A DNA stretch of 64,000 bases from Pontibacter amylolyticus (lineage in GTDB: Bacteria; Bacteroidota; Bacteroidia; Cytophagales; Hymenobacteraceae), in contig NZ_BMFP01000008.1 of the NCBI RefSeq assembly GCF_014638845.1, positions 1 to 64,000 on the forward strand. Reading direction: 5' to 3'. The notes below the pieces were generated by a model that did not search any database, was not told the origin of the DNA, and saw nothing but the letters and a program-made list of their open reading frames with translations. Both the position numbers and the translations under genes were made by a program. Shown here in pieces: positions 1-7,269 of the stretch (position 1 is its first letter; every line of letters begins with the position of its first letter).

Positions 1-52
1 GCCTGCCTAAACAAACCGGGACCTTGTTAAATCTGTCAACTTATTTCAGGAC

Positions 53-90
53 GATTCATAAGTTACTTAAAGATTCATAAGTTACTTAAA
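53..90. repeat. 19-bp direct tandem repeat, two copies
   Basis: The unit GATTCATAAGTTACTTAAA occurs twice without spacer (53-71 and 72-90), directly downstream of the peroxiredoxin stop codon on the minus strand. Each unit contains TAAGT-T-ACTTA, a very short inverted repeat. It looks like a recent slippage duplication. Confidence 0.9.
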
Positions 91-92
91 GC

Positions 93-722
93 TTAGTGCT
101 TTGCAAGGTAGTTAGATACACCTTCTTTTGTAGCGCTCATCGCTTCTTTGCCTTCAGACCAGTTAGCCGGGCAAACTTCGCCTTTCTGCTCGAAATACTG
201 CAGGGCATCCACCATACGCAGCGCCTCGTCAATAGAACGGCCAAGCGGAAGGTCGTTTACAACCTGGTGACGAACAACACCTTCTTTGTCGATCAGGAAC
301 AGACCGCGGTAAGCAACCGGCTCACCTACAAAGATCGCTTCGCCTTCTTCGTTGTAGTCGTAGTGACCAGCCAGCACGTCGAAGTTCTGAGCGATTGTCT
401 TAGAAGCGTCAGCTACAAGCGGGTACTCAACCCCCTCGATACCGCCTTGGTTGCGTGGTGTGTTCAACCATGCGAAGTGAGAAAAATGCGTGTCGGTAGA
501 GCAACCAACTACGGCAACATTCTTACGATCGAACTCTTCCATTCTGTCCTGAAACGCGATGATCTCGGTAGGGCAAACGAAAGTGAAGTCCATTGGGTAA
601 AAATAGAAGATCACGTGCTTCTTGCCGATGTACTGGTCAAGAGAGAAGTTTTCTTCGAATTCGCCATTCACTACTGCTGTAGCTTTGAAAGAAGGAGCTT
701 TTTTACCTACTAATACTGCCAT
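93..722 (-). CDS. 2-Cys peroxiredoxin (AhpC/TSA family)
   Basis: A 209-residue thioredoxin-fold peroxidase that reduces hydrogen peroxide and organic peroxides in the cytoplasm. The peroxidatic cysteine is C50 in FTFVCPTE, and the resolving cysteine is C184 in GEVCPANW near the C-terminus, so it is a typical 2-Cys Prx. The length matches the family. It lies 32 bp downstream of a Fur/PerR-like regulator on the same strand with no separate promoter visible in the gap, so the two are probably co-transcribed and the regulator probably responds to peroxide. No ahpF-type reductase gene is nearby; the electron donor is likely a thioredoxin system encoded elsewhere (inference). Confidence 0.95.
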   Translation of the reverse strand: MAVLVGKKAPSFKATAVVNGEFEENFSLDQYIGKKHVIFYFYPMDFTFVCPTEIIAFQDRMEEFDRKNVAVVGCSTDTHFSHFAWLNTPRNQGGIEGVEYPLVADASKTIAQNFDVLAGHYDYNEEGEAIFVGEPVAYRGLFLIDKEGVVRHQVVNDLPLGRSIDEALRMVDALQYFEQKGEVCPANWSEGKEAMSATKEGVSNYLAKH

Positions 723-754
723 TTTGTTTTGTTTTTATTGGGTTTTGAAATAAT

Positions 755-1219
755 CTATTTAGAAACTCTTGTAATGCTTATCTTTTTGTCGGGCTCTACC
801 TTACAGCCAGTCAGCTGAATCGAAAAGCCCTTGATTTCGAAGTTCTCCACCTGGCGCTCACTGAAAAATTTGATCAGCAGCTGCTCCAACTCTATATCCT
901 CAAAATCAACTATCTCCTTGGTCTTGCTGCAGTAGATGTGGCTGTGCGTCATCGTATTAGAATCGTAACGCTTGCTGCCGCCTTCTGAAACAACCCGCCG
1001 CAGCATACCTGTATCGGTAAAGGTATCGAGCGTTTTATAAACCGTCCCCAGCGAAATCGTCGGGTTAGCAGGTCTTAAGCGCTGGAAAACATCTTCTGCC
1101 GTTGGGTGCGAACCGTGCAACTCTGCCACCGCTTCGAGCACCACAATGCGCTGATGCGTCGCCTTCAGGCCACACTCAGTCAGGCTTTGTCGTATTTCGT
1201 CTCGGGTCAGGTGCTGCAT
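755..1219 (-). CDS. Fur-family transcriptional regulator, PerR-like
   Basis: A 154-residue Fur-superfamily repressor: N-terminal winged helix (about 1-80, with the family sequence SLGTVYKTLD) and a metal-binding dimerisation domain. By my alignment the five regulatory-site ligands of Bacillus PerR (H37, D85, H91, H93, D104) correspond to H38, D86, H92, H94 and D105 here. The structural zinc site is incomplete: the first CxxC is reduced to C97-SKT, and only C139 remains of the second pair. The adjacent peroxiredoxin gene supports a peroxide-sensing role rather than iron uptake control. A -7 element for this unit is at 1259-1266. Fur family is certain; the PerR subtype is inference. Confidence 0.9.
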   Translation of the reverse strand: MQHLTRDEIRQSLTECGLKATHQRIVVLEAVAELHGSHPTAEDVFQRLRPANPTISLGTVYKTLDTFTDTGMLRRVVSEGGSKRYDSNTMTHSHIYCSKTKEIVDFEDIELEQLLIKFFSERQVENFEIKGFSIQLTGCKVEPDKKISITRVSK

Positions 1220-1258
1220 ACAGTAAATAAGAATGTTTCCTAACTAGGAATAGTTCCG

Positions 1259-1266
1259 CAAAGGTA
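1259..1266 (-). promoter_or_regulatory. Putative -7 element of the fur-peroxiredoxin unit
   Basis: On the minus strand this reads TACCTTTG, matching the Bacteroidota -7 consensus TAnnTTTG, 40 bp upstream of the regulator's ATG. No good -33 TTTG was found at the usual spacing. Confidence 0.4.
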
Positions 1267-1506
1267 AGGCTTCTTCTGAAGAATAAAAAGTGAAGCAATA
1301 AAAGTTGTTTGTGAATAGGGGAACTTTGGGTGGGAGAGAGTTGGAGTAGGTACTGAGACCTCACTCACATCTGTCATTTCGAGTGCTAGCGAGAAATCTG
1401 GAACTATCTAATGGGACAGGAAGAGCTGCCAGCTGAAAATCCCGAACACTTTCGGGAAGTCCGCCGGGTAGCTCTCATGCGCGCGGGACGCGAGCAAGGG
1501 CAAAAA
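1267..1506. repeat. Spacer with intergenic repeat fragments
   Basis: No credible gene lies in this stretch. It holds a GTCATTTCGA...GAGAAATCT segment near 1375-1401, a form that I recall as common between Bacteroidota genes. A small hairpin (CCCGAA...TTCGGG) lies near 1440. AGCTCTCATG near 1471 recurs in reverse complement (CATGAGAGCT) near 56080. The mosaic suggests decayed dispersed repeats. Confidence 0.5.
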
Positions 1507-1535
1507 GTAGCGACGTTACATTGTAACGTCGCTAC
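1507..1535. repeat. Near-perfect 29-bp palindrome
   Basis: Arms GTAGCGACGTTACA (1507-1520) and its exact reverse complement (1522-1535) are separated by a single T. It starts 24 bp downstream of the enoyl-CoA hydratase stop codon on the minus strand. It could act as a 3' hairpin for that gene, but there is no uridine tract directly after it, so a dispersed repeat or protein-binding palindrome is equally possible. Confidence 0.85.
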
Positions 1536-1558
1536 AACACTGTTGTAACTATTATAAT

Positions 1559-2332
1559 TTATCTACCCTTAAACTCCGGCTTGCGCTTTTCCACAAAGGC
1601 GTTCATGCCTTCGGTCTGGTCTTCGGAGGCGAAGCAGAGGTAGAAGTTCTTGCGCTCGAAGTGCAGGCCTTCGTCGAGGTTGGTTTCGAAAGAGCGGTTC
1701 ACGGATTCTTTGGCCAGTTTGGCCGCCACCGGCGACATTTGGGCGACTTCACCAGCCAGTTTAAAAGCCTCTTCCAGGTATAGCTCCACTGGCACCACGC
1801 GGTTGATCAGGCCGTGCTTCTCAGCTTCAGCGGCAGACATAAATCGGCCTGTCAACACCATCTCCATGGCCTTGGCTTTACCGATGGCCTTGGTCAGACG
1901 CTGTGTGCCGCCCGCACCAGGCATCACCCCGATCTTGATCTCCGGCTGACCGAACTGCGCTGTCTCTGAAGCCACGATCATGTCGCAGGTCATGGCCAGT
2001 TCGCAACCACCGCCCAGCGCAAAACCGGAAACGGCCGCGATAATAGGTTTTTTGGTCTTGCGGATCTGGTCCCAGGTAGAGAACTGGTCGATGTTGAGCA
2101 TATCAATCGCTGTTTTGCCCGCCATCTGCTTGATGTCGGCACCCGCGGCGAATGCCCGCTCATTGCCCGTGATGATGATGGCACGTACCTCGTCGTTGTC
2201 GTCGAGCTCTTTCAGGGCATCGCGCATTTCGCCCATCAACTGCAGGTTCAGGGCGTTGAGCTCTTTCGGACGGTTGAGTTGTATCAGGGCCACGTGCGGA
2301 CGGGCCTGCGGGGTTACCAGTATAAATTCCAT
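1559..2332 (-). CDS. Enoyl-CoA hydratase/isomerase (crotonase family)
   Basis: A 257-residue crotonase-fold protein expected to hydrate trans-2-enoyl-CoA in beta-oxidation. The oxyanion-hole segments are recognisable (AFAAGADI near 60-67; ALGGGCELAMTCD near 105-117), and the two catalytic glutamates of classical hydratases fit GGGCE and the PEIKIGVMPGAGGTQRL segment. The length is typical. It sits alone between a repeat-rich spacer and the aspartate kinase gene. Substrate chain length cannot be told from the sequence. Confidence 0.92.
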   Translation of the reverse strand: MEFILVTPQARPHVALIQLNRPKELNALNLQLMGEMRDALKELDDNDEVRAIIITGNERAFAAGADIKQMAGKTAIDMLNIDQFSTWDQIRKTKKPIIAAVSGFALGGGCELAMTCDMIVASETAQFGQPEIKIGVMPGAGGTQRLTKAIGKAKAMEMVLTGRFMSAAEAEKHGLINRVVPVELYLEEAFKLAGEVAQMSPVAAKLAKESVNRSFETNLDEGLHFERKNFYLCFASEDQTEGMNAFVEKRKPEFKGR

Positions 2333-2401
2333 AGTTCAGTCGTGTTTGTTCCGGACTAAGTTACAGCTTTTGCAGGAATTGGGAAAAGGGCAGGAGGGAG
2401 G

Positions 2402-3667
2402 TCAGCGGCACACCACCTGAAACGTCGTTCTGGTCCGCTGTTCGAGCAGCAATTCTTTGTCTTTCGTGATTTCCTGGATACTCTCGTTGTCGTAGTTCTT
2501 GATCGTGAAAAGCTGCAGACGAGTGTTGTAGTGAATGGTGAACTGGTCTTTCAGCGTTTCGAGTAGTTTCTGAAGGCGCTCCTCATTGTAGTCAGTACAG
2601 ATCGAAAACGAGATGGCCGAGTTTTGCATCAGGTTGATCTTGAGACGCAGTTCTGACAGGGCGTTGAAAATGGTGCCTAGGTTCTTTTCGCTGATGAAAG
2701 TAAAATCCTTGGCGCTGAACGACACAAGGCACTGGTTGTCTTTCACGATATAGGCCGGGCTGAGCTTCTCAAAGCGGCAGTCGCAGATCTTGGTGCCTCC
2801 GGCCGTCGGGTCCAGGAAGGATTTCACATAAAGCGGAATCGACTTGTTGGCCAGAGGTTTGATCGTCTTCGGGTGAATGACCGAAGCGCCGTAGTAAGCC
2901 ATTTCCACCGTCTCCTGGTAGTCGAGCATGTCGTAGCGCACGGTATGGGCGAAGCGCTTCGGGTCGGCGTTTAGCAGGCCGGCCACATCCTTCCAGATGT
3001 AAAGGCCCTCGGCATCGAGGCAATAGGCGAAAATGGCCCCGCTGAAGTCAGAGCCCTCGCGGCCCAGGGTGGTGGTAAGGCCATTGTTGGTACCGCCCAG
3101 AAAGCCCTGCGTCACGATAAGCTGCTGTGTCAGGATAGCGGGCAGGTCTCGCTTGATCACCCGCTCGGTCCAGGCCCAGTCCACACGGGCTTCGCGCCAG
3201 GTAGTGTCCGTCTGAATGTATTTTCGGCTGTCGACCCAGGCGCTTGCTATACCTTGATCCTGCAAAAAATAATGCACGATAACAGAAGATACCAGCTCGC
3301 CGAAGCTCACGACCTGGTCGTAACCTCTGTCGTAGTTGGCAACTGGCTGGCTTTTACACCCTTGCAATACTTGCTGCAATTGGGTAAACAGATGTTCGAG
3401 TCGTTCGTATACAGGGTGTTCTCTGTTCGGGAAAAGCTCATGAACAATAGCTAAATGGTACTGACGGCTCTGATGCAGGGCGTCAGTGAAATCATGACCC
3501 GCAGCGGCCAGGTCGTATACCTGTTCCAGGGCATTGGTCGTTTTGCCCATGGCAGACACCACCAGTAGCAGTTCTTTTTCGCCGCCCTGTGCGGACACGA
3601 TCTGAGCCAGATTTTGCAATGCACCGGCGTCTTTTACCGAGGCGCCGCCAAACTTAAATACTTTCAT
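2402..3667 (-). CDS. Aspartate kinase (monofunctional)
   Basis: Catalyses ATP-dependent phosphorylation of L-aspartate, the first step to lysine, threonine and methionine. The N-terminus KVFKFGGASV is the amino-acid-kinase signature, TTLGREGSDFSGAIFA is the conserved aspartokinase nucleotide/substrate segment, and the C-terminal ~130 residues form the ACT-type regulatory region. I chose the ATG at 3667, giving 421 residues; a TTG one codon upstream would add a single residue. No homoserine dehydrogenase domain is fused. It is divergent from fbp with a 92-bp gap. It could be feedback-regulated, but which amino acid binds cannot be seen. Confidence 0.92.
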   Translation of the reverse strand: MKVFKFGGASVKDAGALQNLAQIVSAQGGEKELLLVVSAMGKTTNALEQVYDLAAAGHDFTDALHQSRQYHLAIVHELFPNREHPVYERLEHLFTQLQQVLQGCKSQPVANYDRGYDQVVSFGELVSSVIVHYFLQDQGIASAWVDSRKYIQTDTTWREARVDWAWTERVIKRDLPAILTQQLIVTQGFLGGTNNGLTTTLGREGSDFSGAIFAYCLDAEGLYIWKDVAGLLNADPKRFAHTVRYDMLDYQETVEMAYYGASVIHPKTIKPLANKSIPLYVKSFLDPTAGGTKICDCRFEKLSPAYIVKDNQCLVSFSAKDFTFISEKNLGTIFNALSELRLKINLMQNSAISFSICTDYNEERLQKLLETLKDQFTIHYNTRLQLFTIKNYDNESIQEITKDKELLLEQRTRTTFQVVCR

Positions 3668-3725
3668 CAATTGGGACTAATACTGCGTAAATGTAAGTAT
3701 CCTTCGGTTATGTTTCAAAATATCA

Positions 3726-3733
3726 TATTTTTG
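3726..3733 (+). promoter_or_regulatory. Putative -7 element for fbp
   Basis: TATTTTTG matches TAnnTTTG and lies 26 bp before the fbp start, in the divergent spacer with the aspartate kinase gene. The -33 region is weak. Confidence 0.4.
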
Positions 3734-3759
3734 TAGCTATATATTTAAATTTCACCATA

Positions 3760-4785
3760 ATGAATGACAAACTAGCGCTTCCTGTCGGTACCACACTTGA
3801 CAGGTTTATCATGAGAAAGCAGGAGGACTTCCCTTTTGCGACCGGAGAACTATCGCAGTTGCTGCGCGACATTGCCCTGGCAGCCAAGATCGTGAACCGC
3901 GAAATTAACCGTGCCGGCCTGATTGACGTTACCGGAGCCTACGGTCAGCAGAACGTGCAGGGAGAAGAACAACAGAAACTCGACGTGATCGCCAACATCC
4001 GCTTCATACGCGCCCTTCGTAACGGAGGCGAGGTGTGTGCCATCATCTCAGAGGAAGAAGACGAAATCATTCAGACAGGCAACCTCAAAGGCAAATATAT
4101 CGTGGCCATCGACCCGCTGGACGGCTCTTCCAACATCGACGTGAACGTGTCGATCGGCACCATCTTCTCGATCTACCGCCGCGTTTCTGTAGCAGGTACA
4201 GAAGGCACCATGGAAGATTGCATGCAAAGAGGTACTGCCCAGATCGCAGCCGGCTACGTCGTGTACGGCTCTTCTACGATGCTGGTATACACTACGGGTC
4301 ATGGCGTAAACGGCTTTACATATGAGCCATCGCTGGGCGAGTTTTTCCTTTCTCACCCGAACATGCGCACACCCGAAACCGGCACGATCTACTCCTGCAA
4401 CGAAGGCGGCTATAACAGCTTCCCGGAGGGCATCAAGAATTACCTGAGCTACTGCAAAGAGAACGGCTACTCGGGTCGTTACATCGGCTCGCTGGTGTCT
4501 GACTTCCACCGCAACCTGATCAAGGGTGGGGTATACATATATCCGTCCACAGCGAAAGCACCTAACGGTAAGCTGCGCCTGTTGTACGAGTGCAACGCGC
4601 TGGCCTTTATCGCGGAGCAGGCAGGCGGCAAGGCCTCTACCGGCAAAAGCCGCATCATGGAAGTCGAGCCAACCGAACTGCACCAGCGCTCTCCGCTCAT
4701 CATCGGATCTTCGGAGATGGTGAATAAGGTGGAGGAGTTTATAAAAGCAGAAGTGGAAAAAAAAGAAGCAGTTGTAGCAAACTAA
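3760..4785 (+). CDS. fbp: Class I fructose-1,6-bisphosphatase
   Basis: A 341-residue sugar phosphatase that hydrolyses fructose-1,6-bisphosphate to fructose-6-phosphate, the committed step of gluconeogenesis. The metal-binding signature [10 protein letters not shown] followed by [12 protein letters not shown] identifies the class I family, and EEED upstream provides further metal ligands. The C-terminal AEQAGGKAS segment is also conserved. The gene is monocistronic; its stop codon overlaps the 3' end of the convergent gene at 4782 by 4 bp. Confidence 0.96.
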   Translation: MNDKLALPVGTTLDRFIMRKQEDFPFATGELSQLLRDIALAAKIVNREINRAGLIDVTGAYGQQNVQGEEQQKLDVIANIRFIRALRNGGEVCAIISEEEDEIIQTGNLKGKYIVAIDPLDGSSNIDVNVSIGTIFSIYRRVSVAGTEGTMEDCMQRGTAQIAAGYVVYGSSTMLVYTTGHGVNGFTYEPSLGEFFLSHPNMRTPETGTIYSCNEGGYNSFPEGIKNYLSYCKENGYSGRYIGSLVSDFHRNLIKGGVYIYPSTAKAPNGKLRLLYECNALAFIAEQAGGKASTGKSRIMEVEPTELHQRSPLIIGSSEMVNKVEEFIKAEVEKKEAVVAN

Positions 4786-5090
4786 TTCTGGCTATACCGG
4801 AAGCGGATCTGCGCTTTGAGCAGCTCACGCTCCACAATTAAACGGGCTATGTTTTCGGCTACTTCTTCTTCGGAGGCCGCGAGCATGGCCTGTTTTAATT
4901 TGCGCTCCTCCACATCGATGCGGTACAGGATGTTGAGCAGCTGGTTCAGGTTATGGCGGAGCAGGTATAGCACCATGTTGGCCACCTCCCTTGTCAGGTC
5001 ACTTTCCTGGGAAGGCAGCTGGCGCTCTGATTCGAAAACCCGCTGCAGCTGACGCGCGGCGCTCTCAAGTAGGGCAGGGGAGTAGGTCAT
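4782..5090 (-). CDS. Conserved hypothetical protein, 102 aa, helical
   Basis: Not assigned to a known family. The protein is predicted to be almost wholly alpha-helical, with leucine/glutamate-rich segments ([38 protein letters not shown]) typical of a small coiled-coil or helical bundle, and no signal or membrane segment. It is read convergently to fbp and overlaps its stop by 4 bp. Its reading frame is open over the whole interval between fbp and the terminator of the next gene, which supports it being real. Confidence 0.65.
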   Translation of the reverse strand: MTYSPALLESAARQLQRVFESERQLPSQESDLTREVANMVLYLLRHNLNQLLNILYRIDVEERKLKQAMLAASEEEVAENIARLIVERELLKAQIRFRYSQN

Positions 5091-5120
5091 GGTTGTAAGC
5101 GTAAGGTATAGCGATAAAAA

Positions 5121-5147
5121 AAAAGCCCTCCTGTCCGGAGGGCTTTT
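5121..5147 (-). terminator. Rho-independent terminator after the DUF5606 gene
   Basis: Arms AAAAGCCCTCC (5121-5131) and GGAGGGCTTTT (5137-5147) pair over 11 bp with a 5-nt loop. On the minus strand the hairpin is followed by a long T tract (the A run at 5116-5124). Confidence 0.9.
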
Positions 5148-5162
5148 CTATAGGGCAGGTTC

Positions 5163-5666
5163 TTATTTCTTGGCCTTCTTTGCCTTTGATTCAGCCTTTT
5201 CTTCTTTGCCTTCCGCTGCTTTCTTTTCTGAGGCGGTTTCCGCCTTTTCTTCTGAGGCAGCTTCTTCGTCAGCTGTAAAGCCTACGTGCTTGTTCACGAT
5301 GCTGTACCAGGTGGCTAGTTTGCGCATGTCAGACACATACACGCGGTCTTCGTCGTAGTCAGGCAGTACGTCCGACATAAAGCTCTTCAGTTCCTCGTCA
5401 GAGGGCTTCTCGCCGAAAGGCAGCTCACCGTTGTATTTCTGGTGGATGCGGTCCATTACATCGGCCAGCGGTACGGTTGCCTCCTCGTCGTTGGTATAGA
5501 TCGATATCTCGTCCAGCAGCGACATACGGTGGCGTGCCTGGGCCACCATGCGGGTAGGCGTGTCAGAAAGGCTCTCCACAATTACGCCGTTGCGTGTAGG
5601 CTTTACGATGCGGTAAAGTCCGCTCATGCCGGCAATGGCTGAAACTTGTCTTAAATCAATAGGCAT
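5163..5666 (-). CDS. DUF5606-domain protein with charged C-terminal tail
   Basis: A 167-residue cytoplasmic protein. The N-terminal ~130 residues (LRQVSAIAGMSGLYRIVKPT onward, with VIVESL and a TRMVA segment) match what I know of the Bacteroidota-restricted DUF5606 family, of unknown function. The last ~35 residues are low-complexity Ala/Glu/Lys (KAETASEKKAAEGKEEKAES), probably disordered. It is transcribed with the TonB-C gene 22 bp upstream or has its own promoter; it ends in a strong terminator. Function unknown. Confidence 0.8.
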   Translation of the reverse strand: MPIDLRQVSAIAGMSGLYRIVKPTRNGVIVESLSDTPTRMVAQARHRMSLLDEISIYTNDEEATVPLADVMDRIHQKYNGELPFGEKPSDEELKSFMSDVLPDYDEDRVYVSDMRKLATWYSIVNKHVGFTADEEAASEEKAETASEKKAAEGKEEKAESKAKKAKK

Positions 5667-5687
5667 AATCAGGTATAAAAACTTTGG

Positions 5688-6086
5688 TTATAGTTTAAAC
5701 ATTATGGGCACGCTGGCCACCATGCCGAAGCCAGGGCCGGGTGCTTTGAATTTTAGCATTTTGGCAATGCGCATCGCCTCCTCACCGGTGCCTGCACCTG
5801 CGTTTTTCAGCACTTTGAAGCCCGAAGTAGAGCCGTCTTCATTCAGTGTGAAGCTGATAATGCACTCGCCCTGCACACGGTTTTTGCGGGCCAGGGCCGG
5901 GTACTTGATCTGCTTGTCGATAAACTGGTACATGGCCTCCTGGCCACCTTTGTAGTACTCCGCTACCGCAATAGACTTCGACGGTATCCATACCTCTTTC
6001 TCCTTGGCCGTATCAGCTGACTGAGCAGTGGCGGCAAAGGTCACAAAGGCAAATAAAAGAAACAAAATTGAGATTTTACTTTTCAT
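5688..6086 (-). CDS. TonB C-terminal domain protein, secreted
   Basis: A 132-residue exported protein. The start is the ATG at 6086, directly before a classical signal peptide (MKSKISILFLLFAFVTFAATAQS); the frame is open 11 codons further but that gives a poor N-terminus. The rest is a single TonB_C domain (about 50-132: YPALARKNRVQGECIISFTL, then GFKVLKNAG). It lacks the N-terminal membrane anchor and proline-rich linker of a true TonB, so it is probably a periplasmic stand-alone domain, a type frequent in Bacteroidota. Partner unknown. Confidence 0.8.
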   Translation of the reverse strand: MKSKISILFLLFAFVTFAATAQSADTAKEKEVWIPSKSIAVAEYYKGGQEAMYQFIDKQIKYPALARKNRVQGECIISFTLNEDGSTSGFKVLKNAGAGTGEEAMRIAKMLKFKAPGPGFGMVASVPIMFKL

Positions 6087-6160
6087 AAGGGTAAACAATT
6101 TAAGTTTAAGTTGGTGCACACCCGGTATACCTTCTTCCTAAACCGCAAACCCTGTGCCGG

Positions 6161-6763
6161 TTACGACTGCACTTGTGCGTTTACCTCCTCTATAAATTGA
6201 AGGATTTCGTCACGACCAGTCCTGTTTTCTGCAGAGGTCTTGAACATGCGGGGAAGCTCATCCCAGGTTTCCTGCATCTTACGGGCGTAGGCGGCTATGG
6301 TTGAGTCAGTCTTGGTGGCCGACTGCTTGTCAGCTTTGGTGAACACGATCACAAAAGGAACGCCGAGCTCGCCCAGATGTTGCATAAAGTCGAGATCGAC
6401 CTGCATAGGCTCGTGGCGTGAATCTATCAAGACGAACACGCAGGTCAGGTTTTCACGTTTCTGCATATAGTAGTTGATCATCTTGCGCCACTGCTCCCGC
6501 GACTCTTTGCTCACTTTGGCATAACCATAGCCCGGCAAGTCGACAAGGTACCACTGGTCGTTGATCAGGAAATGGTTGATAAGTTGGGTTTTACCCGGTG
6601 ACTGGGATGTTTTTGCCAGTCCTTTTTGCCCGGTCAGCATATTGATCAGCGAGGATTTGCCTACATTGGAGCGGCCGATGAAAGCGTACTCCGGTTTGTT
6701 GGGTTCGGGGCATAAATCGACCCGGGTATTACTTATTAAGAATTTTGCTTCTTTTATAACCAT
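6161..6763 (-). CDS. engB: Ribosome biogenesis GTPase EngB (YsxC/YihA)
   Basis: A 200-residue TRAFAC GTPase required for late assembly of the large ribosomal subunit in studied bacteria. All G motifs are visible: G1 [10 protein letters not shown]3 DLPGYGYA (the family-typical variant), G4 TKAD and G5 TSA. It is a single domain of normal length. The 500-bp AT-rich spacer upstream presumably contains its promoter, but no clear -7 element was seen close to the start. Confidence 0.95.
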   Translation of the reverse strand: MVIKEAKFLISNTRVDLCPEPNKPEYAFIGRSNVGKSSLINMLTGQKGLAKTSQSPGKTQLINHFLINDQWYLVDLPGYGYAKVSKESREQWRKMINYYMQKRENLTCVFVLIDSRHEPMQVDLDFMQHLGELGVPFVIVFTKADKQSATKTDSTIAAYARKMQETWDELPRMFKTSAENRTGRDEILQFIEEVNAQVQS

Positions 6764-7269
6764 GCTGTTGCTAGCTTAAGCCACCGGGCCGGTAGTTGGC
6801 CTGTTGATGTGGCAGTTTTAATTGTCGGCACGCACTTGCCGGTGATGGAGGGCGCGTGCCGGATTTGTCAAAATTACTATTATTTTAGTTAACATGTATT
6901 GCCAAGGCCGCAAGCCGTACCAGACAGGTATATCGGAGGCAGATCAGTAGAAGCCGAAATAACGTTTTATTAAATAATCCAGAAACGTATATAGTTTATA
7001 TGTATATTTTAATATATTTGCTCTCTGATCTAGGGTTGGGTTACTGCGGTAGTATATAAAAATAGATATTAGTGAATCTATTATAGCGTTAGTAGCGTAA
7101 GGGGGATGTTGTTGGATGTGGGGAAGGAATGAGATAAAAGCAGCAGGATAAAGGTAGTAAGCCGCCAGCATGCCGGATCAAACAGGTAGGCAGGCCTTTG
7201 TCGCGTTCTTCAGGAAGAGATTAACACATATTTCCATACAAACAATAAGTATAAAAAACCCTTTACAGC
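6764..7269. other. AT-rich spacer between divergent genes
   Basis: This 500-bp gap separates engB (minus) from the PD40/OmpA gene (plus). The part from about 6930 to 7080 is strikingly AT-rich. The open frame at 6944-7171 on the minus strand has no recognisable protein features and I do not call it a gene. It likely holds both promoters. Confidence 0.5.

Noticed and set aside
96-713. 205-aa open frame opposite the peroxiredoxin gene
   Set aside because: A shadow of a clearly real gene on the other strand; no features of its own.
1507-1535. Terminator for the enoyl-CoA hydratase gene
   Set aside because: The hairpin is perfect but has no T tract on the minus strand directly after it; listed as a palindrome instead.
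6944-7171. 75-aa open frame on the minus strand in the engB-OmpA spacer
   Set aside because: Composition rich in Tyr/Ile/Leu from AT-rich DNA, no domain, no promoter or terminator; looks like chance.
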